A stretch of 64,000 bases of DNA from CAZHON01 sp964534565 (GTDB lineage Bacteria; Patescibacteriota; Gracilibacteria; Peribacterales; Peribacteraceae): positions 62,001 to 126,000 of the forward strand of contig CAZHON010000002.1 of assembly GCA_964534565.1 (NCBI GenBank), given 5' to 3'. This document shows, piece after piece, positions 34,656-43,013 of the stretch. A program made the translations under genes and the position numbers. The notes beneath the pieces are model-generated. The model was not told the DNA's origin and made no database searches. It saw only the letters and a list, made by a program, of their open reading frames with translations. Position 1 is the first letter of the stretch. Every line of letters starts with the position of its first letter.

Positions 34656-35021
34656 CTACTTCTTCGGTGAAAAGTACGGATCATATTTCCCAATCTTTCG
34701 ATAACTCATCGGTGTGATTTTGTTTTGATCAACATCGATACTCTCTCCTTCGGGGAAGGATGCTCCGGTGACGCTCGTCGTTTCGCGCAACATGACGAGT
34801 CCTTCATGAAGGGAGATCACCTGAAAGACTTGCCCTCGAACCACGCCTTCAATCCCTGCAATATCTTCATTCTTCTTCACCTCAAGAAGATCGCCTACCT
34901 CCAAATCCAATGCATTCACAGACAAGCTGCCTTTCTTGATGCCTGGTACATCCGGACGTCGTGGTGGACCCATTGGGGCAGGACCGGTTTCGGGCGACTC
35001 GGGTGAAAGGAGGGAACTCAT
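34656..35021 (-). CDS. Orphan protein with small beta domain
   Basis: A 121-residue protein. The first 35 residues are proline-rich and probably disordered (PETGPAPMGPPRRPDVPGI). The rest looks like a small beta-barrel (VGDLLEVKKNEDIAGIEGVV, GLVMLRETTSVTGASF). No family is recognised. It lies just downstream of ncRNA copy A on the same strand, after that RNA's terminator. Confidence 0.6.
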   Translation of the reverse strand: MSSLLSPESPETGPAPMGPPRRPDVPGIKKGSLSVNALDLEVGDLLEVKKNEDIAGIEGVVRGQVFQVISLHEGLVMLRETTSVTGASFPEGESIDVDQNKITPMSYRKIGKYDPYFSPKK

Positions 35022-35080
35022 AAGAACTATTATACAATATTTTTAGTATTTTGTAAATTACCTCATTTTACCAACATATA

Positions 35081-35104
35081 ACAAAAAACGGTCATCACTG
35101 ACCG
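35081..35104 (-). terminator. Intrinsic terminator of ncRNA copy A
   Basis: On the minus strand, stem CGGTCA/TGACCG with a GTGA loop is followed by six T residues. It is the counterpart of the terminator at 15006-15033, with base-pair changes that preserve the stem. Confidence 0.85.
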
Positions 35105-35625
35105 CTTTGTGTATTTATTTTTTCCGGCTTCGTTGCGACCAACGGAAGACTCCGTGGCGGCAGTGATGAAGGGGAAGTGCGGGAGGTGCCGCGACTCTCT
35201 TGCCTTGCTCTGGTCTCTTGTTTCTCCTCGTGACCGGACGAGGTTCCCGGACCGGTTTGCCACAATGTTCTTGCGAACAGAGGGAAACACTGGGAAGTAG
35301 GGGTGCACGCACGATGAGCGTCCTCACGTTCATCGTACATAGGGTTGCAGAGCAGAGAGGGAGATAACCAAGGCAGCTTGCGCGTTGCCTGTACCCAGGT
35401 ATTGCGCAGAGAAGCGTTGGTGTGGCCGGGAGGAACGCGTGCGAAGTCACGATGGTCATCTCTCTCCTGCTGGACGTGGTGGTGTGAAAGAAGAAAAGAA
35501 ACTTGTTTGTCTTTGTGTGCGACTTCCTCGGTGGAAATCATGTCATCATAGCCAGATGCTAAATTTCGGCAAACTGTTGCCATAGACTCACTCATAAATT
35601 TAGGAGATGAATACAAAGTGTGTTC
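35081..35625 (-). ncRNA. Large structured non-coding RNA, copy A of a new family
   Basis: Read on the minus strand, this aligns over its full length with 14473-15033. Unchanged blocks include CATGATTT near the 5' end, CTGGGTACAGG, TCTCTGCTCTGCAACC, CAGTGTTTCCCT, GGCAAACCGGTCCGGG and CACGAGGAGAAACAAGAG. Helices differ in sequence but keep pairing (GTTC/GAAC, ACGATGA/TCATCGT, CCTCGT/ACGAGG). It ends in CGGTCA-GTGA-TGACCG-TTTTTT. No open frame is shared by the two copies. The neighbours differ from those of copy B, so the duplication is not part of a larger repeated block. Confidence 0.85.
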
Positions 35626-35959
35626 AATTAAAGTGCCACATTTGACAGATTGAAGGATTTTTCAAAGGCAAAACGCGTGATAAGAGGAGTTTACAATTGG
35701 GGTCTAGACAGAAAATATTTTCATCACATCACTACATTTTAGACAAACAAAGTTGACGGATCAAAAGCGCGAGCTACGATCCCCACATCGTCTTTCCCTC
35801 CTCGGGGAAGAAGTAGGCTGAATACCTTCCACATAACCTAAGAGACTATACCTGGATGTGTCTCAGCCGATTGAGAAGTGCGGATTCCCATCCGCACTTC
35901 TCTCTTCAAAAACTCTCGGTGGCAAAAACATACGATCACGCCGTACAATGATGTACGAA
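35626..35959 (+). promoter_or_regulatory. Intergenic region with 13-bp perfect hairpin
   Basis: No gene is supported here. The right part has TATACC near 35847 and, at 35873-35902, a perfect hairpin with arms GAGAAGTGCGGAT/ATCCGCACTTCTC and a TCCC loop. The hairpin is followed by TCTTC rather than a T run, so it may be a leader structure. The left part is AT-rich and probably contains the minus-strand promoter of ncRNA copy A. Confidence 0.5.
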
Positions 35960-37273
35960 ATGTTCACCCTCCCTCGCGGTCCCCGCGCACTCATCGCTGC
36001 TTCTGCATCTGTCGCTGTGCTCCTTTTGGGAATCGGCATTTTTCTGCTTATCAAAGCATCTCCTTTTTCGTCAAAGAATCTGCCGCTCAACCCGCCTGCA
36101 GAGAACACCGTTGCTCTGTTTTTGCAGATGACACCCGAGGAATGGGCAAAAATTAATCCCCTGCTTCCGGTTCTTCCTCCATGGGCTGCGTCGCAAACGC
36201 CTGTCTCTGCCGCACTGCTCACGTTGCCAAACGGAACCAAAGAATGGGTCACCATTGCTGCAGAGGGAGCGGCACCCCAAGGTTCAAACCAGGCACTGAG
36301 CTTGCTTGCGCAGGAAGATGCTCCGCTGTCTGCCGATGCCGGGTTCCACACGCTTCTTTCGCAGCGAACAACATCGGGTTCGTGGATGTACCTGACCTCT
36401 CCTCTCCTCAAACTTCCTGCAGTGCCTGAGGCGTATCAACCAAAACAATTCGCACTCACCATCGACACGAACGAAGCGCGCATTCATCTGCTGGGACCAA
36501 CGCTTCCGGCACAGAACACACTGCTCCTTTCGCCGGTCTCGCCGAACGATTCGTTCTTCGCGCTCAAGTCCCCTGCATTCGCGTGGCAGGCACTCTCTCA
36601 GTTCTTGCCCCATAACCGCATTCTCGTCCTGCGCGCTCTCCTGGAAACCGCAGCGACCGATCACCTGGGACCCGGCATCAGCCCTGCACATCAGCTTCCC
36701 CCATTCCTCACGGACGCAGCGTCTGCAGAGCGCGCGACAGGAAGTGGCATGCTCCTTTATGCCGTGACGCAAACCTCCCCCGGCCACGACGCGGTTCTCG
36801 CGTTGCATGAATCTGCTCTGGCGCAGTACTCCCAAGCCAAACGTATTCAAACGACCACGAAAGAGGGATATACCGTCGATGTTCTCGAACCTTCCACGGG
36901 CGAAACAAGCACGAAGACAGGATGGGAGAATGGATGGAATGTCACTCGTTCCATGAGCGGAGAAAAGACCGTGCTCCTCACTGCAGAGCGTGGCGGTGCA
37001 ACCATCGTCGCGACCGATGCCTCTCTCTTCCAAGGAGCACTCACCGCCCCCACCCTCGAAAACGACCCAAGCACCGTTGCGGTAGGCCGACTGCAACCCG
37101 CAGACACCTCCTTCCTGGTGACACACCTGGTCCCCGAATTGCCCTTTTCGAAGCTTCTGAGCCTGCTTCCCCAGACAAAGGGAGCAATCGACTGGAATCT
37201 GAAGGCCCAGGACAGCGTGTGGACACTGAGCGTCTCGGTAGAAAGCGCAAAGACTGCTCTGGATTCCCACTGA
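35960..37273 (+). CDS. Membrane-anchored protein of unknown function
   Basis: A 437-residue protein with an N-terminal signal-anchor (ALIAASASVAVLLLGIGIFLLI) and a large extracytoplasmic part. The fold is unrecognised; features such as NTVALFLQMTPEEWAKINPLLP recall DUF3352-like surface proteins, but this is weak. Three in-frame ATGs lie close together (35948, 35951, 35960). I choose the third because TACAAT at 35944-35949 would place the transcription start just upstream of it. It precedes secF by 24 bp. Confidence 0.65.
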   Translation: MFTLPRGPRALIAASASVAVLLLGIGIFLLIKASPFSSKNLPLNPPAENTVALFLQMTPEEWAKINPLLPVLPPWAASQTPVSAALLTLPNGTKEWVTIAAEGAAPQGSNQALSLLAQEDAPLSADAGFHTLLSQRTTSGSWMYLTSPLLKLPAVPEAYQPKQFALTIDTNEARIHLLGPTLPAQNTLLLSPVSPNDSFFALKSPAFAWQALSQFLPHNRILVLRALLETAATDHLGPGISPAHQLPPFLTDAASAERATGSGMLLYAVTQTSPGHDAVLALHESALAQYSQAKRIQTTTKEGYTVDVLEPSTGETSTKTGWENGWNVTRSMSGEKTVLLTAERGGATIVATDASLFQGALTAPTLENDPSTVAVGRLQPADTSFLVTHLVPELPFSKLLSLLPQTKGAIDWNLKAQDSVWTLSVSVESAKTALDSH

Positions 37274-37297
37274 TCAAGTCGCTAGGCTGCATCGGCT

Positions 37298-38212
37298 ATG
37301 ACTTACAAGTTCCTCTACCGCTGTTTTTTACCCATCTCGGCACTCCTCGTGCTGGCCTCTTTGGTTGCCCTGGTCTACCCGGGTCCAAAGTTGAGCATTG
37401 AATTCACCGGAGGAACACAAATGGAGTTGGAATTGCCCGCAGGAAAGACGAGCACAGACCTGCAGAAGGCTTTGACGGAGATCGCTCTTCCGAACAACAA
37501 GCACATTGAGAGTGTTTCCATCTCTGTCGCAAAGACGGGAACGGTCTTCGCACGCGTCCCAACCCTCAGTAACGAAGAGCACGAAGTGGTGTTGGCAGGA
37601 TTGCAGAAGTCACTCGGCAACACGCGCGAACTGCAGTACACGACCATCGGTCCGACGGTGGGGTCCAACCTGAAGACGCACGCCATCGAGGCGCTCTTGC
37701 TCGCAAGCCTTGCGATCATCATCTACTTGGCATTCGCGTTCCGCAAAATGCCGGGCAGCGTGAGCCCTTGGAGCTTTGGAACAGCAGCCGTTCTTGCCCT
37801 TCTGCACGATATTTTGATCACCGTCGGTATCTTCACGATCCTCAGTCACACAACGACATTCCAGGTTGATACACTCTTCGTGACGGCCCTCCTTTCGATC
37901 ATGGGTCACTCCGTCAGCGACACAATCGTCATCTTCGACCGCGCTCGCGCCAACTTGATCGAGGCTGGAAACCGCGGTGACTTCGAAGGCGCAATCCTTC
38001 GCTCTCTCAAGCAGTCTGTCATCCGCACGTTGAACATGGGTATCGCCGTGCTCATCATGCTCTTCTCGCTCTTCTTCCTTGGTTCCGAGAGCATCCGCTG
38101 GTTCATCCTCACGATCATCACGGGAACGATCATCGGAAGTTACTCCTCCTACTTCGTCGCAACTCCTCTGATTCTCATCTGGCGTCAGTGGCGTTTGAAG
38201 AAGCGTTCGTAA
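37298..38212 (+). CDS. secF: Protein translocase subunit SecF
   Basis: SecF works with SecD at the Sec channel, using the proton motive force to help pull exported proteins across. The 304 residues show an N-terminal helix, the periplasmic-domain start LSIEFTGGTQMELEL (IEFTGG is diagnostic), and five further helices with the conserved SVSDTIVIFDRARAN block and RTLNMGIAVLIMLF. secD is not adjacent in this window. It is followed by trigger factor 19 nt later, so two export and folding factors lie together. Confidence 0.94.
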   Translation: MTYKFLYRCFLPISALLVLASLVALVYPGPKLSIEFTGGTQMELELPAGKTSTDLQKALTEIALPNNKHIESVSISVAKTGTVFARVPTLSNEEHEVVLAGLQKSLGNTRELQYTTIGPTVGSNLKTHAIEALLLASLAIIIYLAFAFRKMPGSVSPWSFGTAAVLALLHDILITVGIFTILSHTTTFQVDTLFVTALLSIMGHSVSDTIVIFDRARANLIEAGNRGDFEGAILRSLKQSVIRTLNMGIAVLIMLFSLFFLGSESIRWFILTIITGTIIGSYSSYFVATPLILIWRQWRLKKRS

Positions 38213-38230
38213 ATCTCCCCCTCCCCTCCC

Positions 38231-39496
38231 ATGCCATCTCCCACTGTTTCCGTGGAGCGTTTGCCACAGGCTCGCGTCCGTTTGAAGGCCGTCTTTGATG
38301 CTGCCGAGACAGCGAAAGCGGAAAAGAAGGCACTGGACCGACTTGCTCAAACCGTGAAGCTGGAAGGGTTCCGCCCAGGGAAAGCTCCTGCGGACATGGT
38401 GAAATCAAAGATCTCTCCTGATCAGCTGTTCGAAGAGACGGTGCACATTCTCGTACGTGAGCACTTGGGAAAATTGATCGAAGAGAACAAGTTGATGCCC
38501 ATCATCTCCCCTCGCATTGAAGCGATCTCCCGTGATCCTGTAACGGTACAGGTGACGGTCGTCGAACGTCCTGATGTGAAAGTGAAGGGAGCGGACAAAA
38601 TGAAGGTCGACCGCAAGGAAATGAAAGTCGAAGAGAAGGATGTGCAGCGCGTCATCGACTCTGTCCTCGCACAGTTCGCCATCGAAACACCGGTGGAACG
38701 TGCAGCCGCCATGGGCGACAAAGTGATCGTCGATTTTCGCGGAGAGGACAAGGATGGAAAAGATATTCCCGGTGCATCGGCAACGGATTTCGACATTCAC
38801 CTTGGAAAGGGGTCACTCGTTCCGGGGTTTGAAGAAGCCGTTGTCGGCTTGAAGCCAAAGGACAGCAAGAGCTTCACCGTCACCATGCCCGAGAAGTACC
38901 ACGCTCCAGAATTGGCCGGACAGCCGGTGACGTTCCACATCACCATGAAGAATGTCGCGAGCGTTGTGGAGCCGACTCTGACCGATGAGTTCACGAAGGA
39001 CAAACTCGGTACGCCCACAGCCGCTGAATTCCGTGCACAGGTAGAGAAGAACATCTCCGCTCAGGACGAGCGTTACGAATCGCAGCGCCGTGAGCACGCT
39101 CTGCTCGACCTCATCCGCAATGCAACGACCGTCGAGTTGGCACAGGAACTGATTGAATCTGAAACGCAGGGACTTTTGAACGATCTTGCAGATCGCCTGC
39201 AGCAGCAGGGCCAAACATTGGCTCAGTGGGTGAAGGCAAGCGGCAAGAAGCCGCAGGAAATTGAAGAGGATATGAAAAAGCAGGCGCAGGATCGCCTGAA
39301 ACTTCGCTTCGGACTCGCTCAATTGATTGAAGACAAGAAGATCGAGCTTTCCAAAGAAGAGATGGATGCAATCGTCAAAGAGACAACGGGTGGAAAAACA
39401 ACGGGCGTGACCGAAGGAGACATGACCGAGCGACTCCAGAATGAACTCTGGAGGGCAAAGGTCGAGAAGCTGATCGAAGGAATGCTTCAGAATTAA
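38231..39496 (+). CDS. tig: Trigger factor (peptidyl-prolyl isomerase chaperone)
   Basis: Ribosome-associated chaperone. The N-terminal domain has the ribosome-docking signature in modified form, GFRPGKAPADMV at residues 42-53. The central FKBP-type domain has GDKVIVDFRGEDKDGK and GKGSLVPGFEEAVVGLK. The C-terminal helical substrate-binding region ends near residue 421. The ATG is preceded by CTCCCCCTCCCCTCCC, an extreme pyrimidine leader, and follows secF closely. A palindromic repeat lies directly after the stop. Confidence 0.95.
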   Translation: MPSPTVSVERLPQARVRLKAVFDAAETAKAEKKALDRLAQTVKLEGFRPGKAPADMVKSKISPDQLFEETVHILVREHLGKLIEENKLMPIISPRIEAISRDPVTVQVTVVERPDVKVKGADKMKVDRKEMKVEEKDVQRVIDSVLAQFAIETPVERAAAMGDKVIVDFRGEDKDGKDIPGASATDFDIHLGKGSLVPGFEEAVVGLKPKDSKSFTVTMPEKYHAPELAGQPVTFHITMKNVASVVEPTLTDEFTKDKLGTPTAAEFRAQVEKNISAQDERYESQRREHALLDLIRNATTVELAQELIESETQGLLNDLADRLQQQGQTLAQWVKASGKKPQEIEEDMKKQAQDRLKLRFGLAQLIEDKKIELSKEEMDAIVKETTGGKTTGVTEGDMTERLQNELWRAKVEKLIEGMLQN

Positions 39497-39507
39497 AAGA
39501 GGCTCTT

Positions 39508-39594
39508 CGCCCTCTCCTCTGTCCTCTCCCAAAGGGAGAGGAAGTCTTTCGACAGACTTCCCTCCCCCTCCGGGGGAGGGCTAGGGAGAGGGCG
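39508..39594. repeat. Intergenic palindromic repeat of the CCCTCTCCC type
   Basis: Outer arms CGCCCTCTCC and GGAGAGGGCG enclose three small hairpins (CCTCTCCC/GGGAGAGG, GAAGTCT/AGACTTC and CCTCCCCC/GGGGGAGG). A related unit is at 55229-55328. It lies between the convergent tig and rel genes. Confidence 0.75.
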
Positions 39595-39608
39595 TTTTCA
39601 GTCCAAGC

Positions 39609-41531
39609 TTATGAAGCCCACTCCACCTTGATCCTTCGTTCGGGATTGCCGTTCTTCAACATCTTGCATTGAGCCGAGTGCACACGTACCTCCCCTGCTC
39701 GGGACACAACGCCGACCAACCGATCACTCTTCTTTTCATCGGCTTTGCAGCACTGCGCAAAACGGGTGGGCATGAGCATGTTATTTTCGAGGAGAACGCT
39801 GTTCTTCTTGGCCGCAATCTTCAGCTTGGAACGCACCGTTTTCGTACGCGGCAGGACACTTTCCAATCGTCGCACTTCCTCCGGCAAATCCATGAGGTGA
39901 GGAATCAGCGAAGCGGCCGATTGACCGTCTTGACCCAACTTCACGAGCAATTCTTCGCGTTCCGCAATCGACAAGGTCGCATGGTCGACATGGCGCAGCA
40001 GGGAAAGATCCGAATCGAGGGGCTGCTGTTTGCGACGCACCAATTCTTCGTTCAAGAGTGCGCGACCGCGTGCAATCAGTTCCGGACGCTGTTGTTCCGC
40101 CAGGTATCGCTTCAAACGCGAGCGAGCGGATGCCGTACGCAACAGCGACATCCATCGTGCGGACGCCTGAGGGTCACGGTGTTTCAAGATCTCCACAATG
40201 TCTCCGTTCTCCAGCTCGTACTCCATGGGAACGATGGAGTTATTCACCCGTGCAGCCTTGAACGAGAGCCCAAGGGTCGTATGAACATGGAAGGCGAAGT
40301 CGAGAGGAGTGGCGCCTTCGGGAAGTTCGATGACTTCTCCTTTCGGAGTCAGAACGAAGATGTGATCTTTCAGCAGTACATCACCGCGCGCACTTCGGTC
40401 GAGCTCTTGCTGGGTCGCAAGCACCTTCGCAAGTTCCACGCGCTTCATGAGTTGCATGGCGCTGCCTCCTTCTTTGTAACTCCAGTGAGCGGCAATACCG
40501 TACTCGGATTCACGGTGCATTTTCTCGGTGCGAATTTGGACCTCCACAAGCGCGCCGCCTGGCAACCCGGGCAACTGGGCGAGCGTGGTGTGCAAACTTT
40601 GGTAACCGTTCGGCTTGGGAAACGCGATGAAATCCTTGAAGCGGTTCGGAAGCGGGTGCCCCAGACGATGGAGGACGCCGAGTGCCTGGTAGCAGGCTCC
40701 CTCATCTTTCACGATCACGCGCAGTGCATAGAGATCGTACAAATCATCGACACGAGAAATTCCTTTCGAACGCATCTTGTGAAAAATGCTGTACGGCTGC
40801 TTCTCGCGCGCATCGATGCGTGCCTCGACTCCATTTTCGCGCAGCAGTCGCGTCAGTTGTTCGGCAGTCACCGGCAAAAACGACCGGTATTCCGAACGCA
40901 AACGATTGAGCTGTCCGTTGATGTGCTGGGCATCGGTCGGGTATGCCACCGGGAATGCACGCGTTTCGAGCGAATGCTTGAGTGAGTAGATACCAAGACG
41001 AGCGGCCACAGGGGCAAAGAGGTGCAAAATATCACGTGCAATGCGGCGCTGTTCATCGATCGGCAGGAGAGACATGTGTTCTGCTGCAAGAAGACGCTCG
41101 CAGAGAATGATGAGCACGATACGAAGGTCGTCGGACACGCGAAGGAACATGAGACGCAGATTCTCCAAGCTCATGCGACGGTTCTGCATCGTCACGTGCG
41201 AAAGCAGGTGCACGCCACTCAACAGGGAACGAATGTTGGGACCAAACTGTTGCTCCACTTCATCGAGCGTCAACCGTTTGGTCTCGAGAACATGCAACAG
41301 CAAACACGCGATCATCGCATCTTCATCGGGTTCGAATTTCATCAATGACTCCAGCACCGTGAGCGTGTGCGTCATGAGCGGCAAACCCGTCCAGTGCGTC
41401 TGCCCTGCATAGGCTGACTCTGCGAGAGAGAATGCCTGCACCAGTCGATCCTCCACGTTTGCAGGACGCTTCTGATTCAACCGATTCAAGAGCGGTTGTA
41501 ACGCCACTGATTGATCGAGGAAGGTTGGCAT
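39609..41531 (-). CDS. relA: RelA/SpoT-type (p)ppGpp synthetase with inactive-looking HD domain
   Basis: A 640-residue Rel protein. The N-terminal HD-like domain has LPLMTHTLTVLESL, but the HD pair is replaced in ACLLLHVLETKRLT (His-Val instead of His-Asp), so (p)ppGpp hydrolysis is probably lost. The synthetase domain is intact, with YSIFHKMRSKGISRVDDLYD, FIAFPKPNGYQSLHT and VEVQIRTEKMHRESEYGIAA. TGS follows (DHIFVLTPKGEVIELPEGAT), then a short C-terminal region; the ACT domain of long Rel proteins is missing. It would make the stringent alarmone from ATP and GTP/GDP. Confidence 0.92.
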   Translation of the reverse strand: MPTFLDQSVALQPLLNRLNQKRPANVEDRLVQAFSLAESAYAGQTHWTGLPLMTHTLTVLESLMKFEPDEDAMIACLLLHVLETKRLTLDEVEQQFGPNIRSLLSGVHLLSHVTMQNRRMSLENLRLMFLRVSDDLRIVLIILCERLLAAEHMSLLPIDEQRRIARDILHLFAPVAARLGIYSLKHSLETRAFPVAYPTDAQHINGQLNRLRSEYRSFLPVTAEQLTRLLRENGVEARIDAREKQPYSIFHKMRSKGISRVDDLYDLYALRVIVKDEGACYQALGVLHRLGHPLPNRFKDFIAFPKPNGYQSLHTTLAQLPGLPGGALVEVQIRTEKMHRESEYGIAAHWSYKEGGSAMQLMKRVELAKVLATQQELDRSARGDVLLKDHIFVLTPKGEVIELPEGATPLDFAFHVHTTLGLSFKAARVNNSIVPMEYELENGDIVEILKHRDPQASARWMSLLRTASARSRLKRYLAEQQRPELIARGRALLNEELVRRKQQPLDSDLSLLRHVDHATLSIAEREELLVKLGQDGQSAASLIPHLMDLPEEVRRLESVLPRTKTVRSKLKIAAKKNSVLLENNMLMPTRFAQCCKADEKKSDRLVGVVSRAGEVRVHSAQCKMLKNGNPERRIKVEWAS

Positions 41532-41566
41532 AGGATTGAGGCCTACTGTAGCAGAAAAGGAAACGT

Positions 41567-41662
41567 TATGTATTACGGGATCAGTATTATGGGATATGGG
41601 AGAAATTCCCGTACCCCGTCATACATTCCCCTTACCGCGTAATACATACCCCCATACCCCAT
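41567..41662. repeat. Solo copy of the four-helix-bundle element repeats
   Basis: GTATTATGGGATATGG at 41584-41599 is identical to the left end of the element at 59253-59660. Only a few bases later comes CGTACCCCGTCATACATTCCCC, matching that element's right end. Flanking inverted variants (GTATTACGGG, CGCGTAATACATACCCCC) add further copies. It looks like an empty or miniature version, inserted between rel and the rplJ promoter. Confidence 0.7.
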
Positions 41663-41687
41663 TCTTTTCCCCTTCCGTCAGCCTCGC

Positions 41688-41715
41688 TTGACATCCTATC
41701 ACCAATGGCTATTAT
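41688..41715 (+). promoter_or_regulatory. rplJL promoter
   Basis: TTGACA at 41688-41693, a 16-nt spacer and TATTAT at 41710-41715 form a near-consensus sigma-70-type promoter. It gives a leader of about 210 nt. Confidence 0.85.
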
Positions 41716-41721
41716 GGGGGT

Positions 41722-41932
41722 CGACCGAAGACCGAGGGCATTAGGACGCAGTCCGAAGGTAAGCCCCTCCGAGGTATACAGCATCGCCCACCCGGCTCCG
41801 GCTTGGTGAATCGTGCCGTGTACCTCGCTGGTCTCCCGGTCCCAAAAGGACAGGGAGTTTTTGTATCTGGGCAATTTTGCCCCCCCCTGGTCCCCTTCAT
41901 CTCGCTCCAAACCCTTATCCCTATCCCCCGTT
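41722..41932 (+). promoter_or_regulatory. L10-type autoregulatory leader with attenuator
   Basis: The 210-nt leader between promoter and rplJ is highly structured. Its position and the protein downstream match the ribosomal L10 leader class, in which the L10-L12 complex binds its own mRNA. I infer the class from context rather than from a verified consensus. The attenuator is given separately. Confidence 0.65.
41833..41862 (+). terminator. Attenuator hairpin in the rplJ leader
   Basis: CTCCC-GTCC pairs with GGAC-GGGAG around CAAAA, followed by five T residues, about 70 nt before rplJ. It could end transcription early when L10 is in excess. A second hairpin (GGGCAATTTTGCCC) follows at about 41870. 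Confidence 0.75.
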
Positions 41933-42562
41933 ATGGCACTCACCCGCACCCAGAAGGCAGACCAGCTCGCAGAGCTGAAAGACAGTATGAGCAAGACACA
42001 GTCTCTCATCCTCGCTCACTACATCGGACTCAAGGTTTCTGAAGTCTCCGAACTGCGCGCAAACTTGCGCAAGGAGAAGGCAGAAATGAAAGTCGCGAAG
42101 AAGACTCTCATGCAGATCGCTGCAAAGGAACTCGGTTGGCCAGAATTGTCCGACGAGCTTTTGAACGGTCCTGTTGCCTGCATCTTCAGCTTCCAGGACG
42201 CATTGTCCGGTGCGCAGGTAGCATTCAAGTACGCAAAGGGTCACCCACAGGTCGAATTGATCGGAGGAATGTTCGAAGGAAAGGTCCTCTCCAAGAAGGA
42301 GGCGATCGCTCTCGCTCAGATCCCAGGAAAGACACAGCTCCTCGGAATGTTCATGTCGCTCTGCAACTCCCCATTGTCTTCGTTTGCACGCGGACTGTCC
42401 GAGCTTGCAAAGCAGAAAGAAGCACCTGCCGCTCCAAAGGCAGAGGCTGCTCCAACACCAGAAACACCCGCAGCAGCCCCAGAGGCAGCTGCCGCTGAAA
42501 CACCTTCTTCCGAGGCTCCGGCTCCTGAAGCACCGGCTGCCGATGCTCCTTCCGCTTCCTAA
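41933..42562 (+). CDS. rplJ: 50S ribosomal protein uL10
   Basis: Base of the L12 stalk on the large subunit. The N-terminal half is typical: LTRTQKADQLAELKDSMSK, ILAHYIGLKVSEVSELRANL and KVAKKTLMQIAA. GGMFEGKVLSKKEAIALAQIP follows near residue 110. The C-terminal helix region that binds L12 dimers is followed by an unusual alanine-, proline- and glutamate-rich tail from about residue 165 (APEAPAADAPSAS at the end), making it 209 residues. The start has the pyrimidine leader CCCTATCCCCCG. rplA and rplK are not adjacent, unlike the usual cluster. Confidence 0.95.
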   Translation: MALTRTQKADQLAELKDSMSKTQSLILAHYIGLKVSEVSELRANLRKEKAEMKVAKKTLMQIAAKELGWPELSDELLNGPVACIFSFQDALSGAQVAFKYAKGHPQVELIGGMFEGKVLSKKEAIALAQIPGKTQLLGMFMSLCNSPLSSFARGLSELAKQKEAPAAPKAEAAPTPETPAAAPEAAAAETPSSEAPAPEAPAADAPSAS

Positions 42563-42589
42563 TTTCATTTCTTTTTTCCCCTTCGTTTT

Positions 42590-42994
42590 ATGTCAGATGC
42601 AGAAAAAGTAGAGCTCTCCGCAAAGGAGAAAGCAGTGATCGACGCACTCGAGAAGCTCAACGTGATTGAGCTCAACAACGTCGTAAAGTTCATGGAAACT
42701 GAATACGGAATCTCCGCATCCCCAGTGATGGGTATGATGGCTGCTCCTGCCGGCGGTGACGCAGCAGGTGGTGGCGAAGAGAAGAGCAGCTTCTCCGTTG
42801 AATTGACGGATGCAGGCGCTCAGAAGATCGCTGTGATCAAGGTCGTCAAGGAATTGACGGGTCTTGGACTCGGTGAGGCTAAGGCTGTTGTCGACGGCGC
42901 TCCAAAGATCGTAAAGGAGAACGTTGCAAAGGCTGATGCAGACGAAATGAAGAAGAAGCTCGAAGAGGCTGGTGCAAAGGTGACACTCAAATAA
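42590..42994 (+). CDS. rplL: 50S ribosomal protein bL12
   Basis: The mobile stalk protein recruiting translation GTPases. The N-terminal dimerisation part has VIDALEKLNVIELNNVVKFM, then a flexible Ala/Gly hinge (AAPAGGDAAGGGEE). The C-terminal domain has VELTDAGAQKIAVIKVVKEL and GLGEAKAVVDGAPKIVKENV. At 134 residues it is slightly longer than usual. It begins 27 nt after rplJ with a T/C leader (TTTCTTTTTTCCCCTTCG) and ends at a strong terminator. Confidence 0.96.
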   Translation: MSDAEKVELSAKEKAVIDALEKLNVIELNNVVKFMETEYGISASPVMGMMAAPAGGDAAGGGEEKSSFSVELTDAGAQKIAVIKVVKELTGLGLGEAKAVVDGAPKIVKENVAKADADEMKKKLEEAGAKVTLK

Positions 42995-43013
42995 GCCTTT
43001 CCTTCTACGGAAT

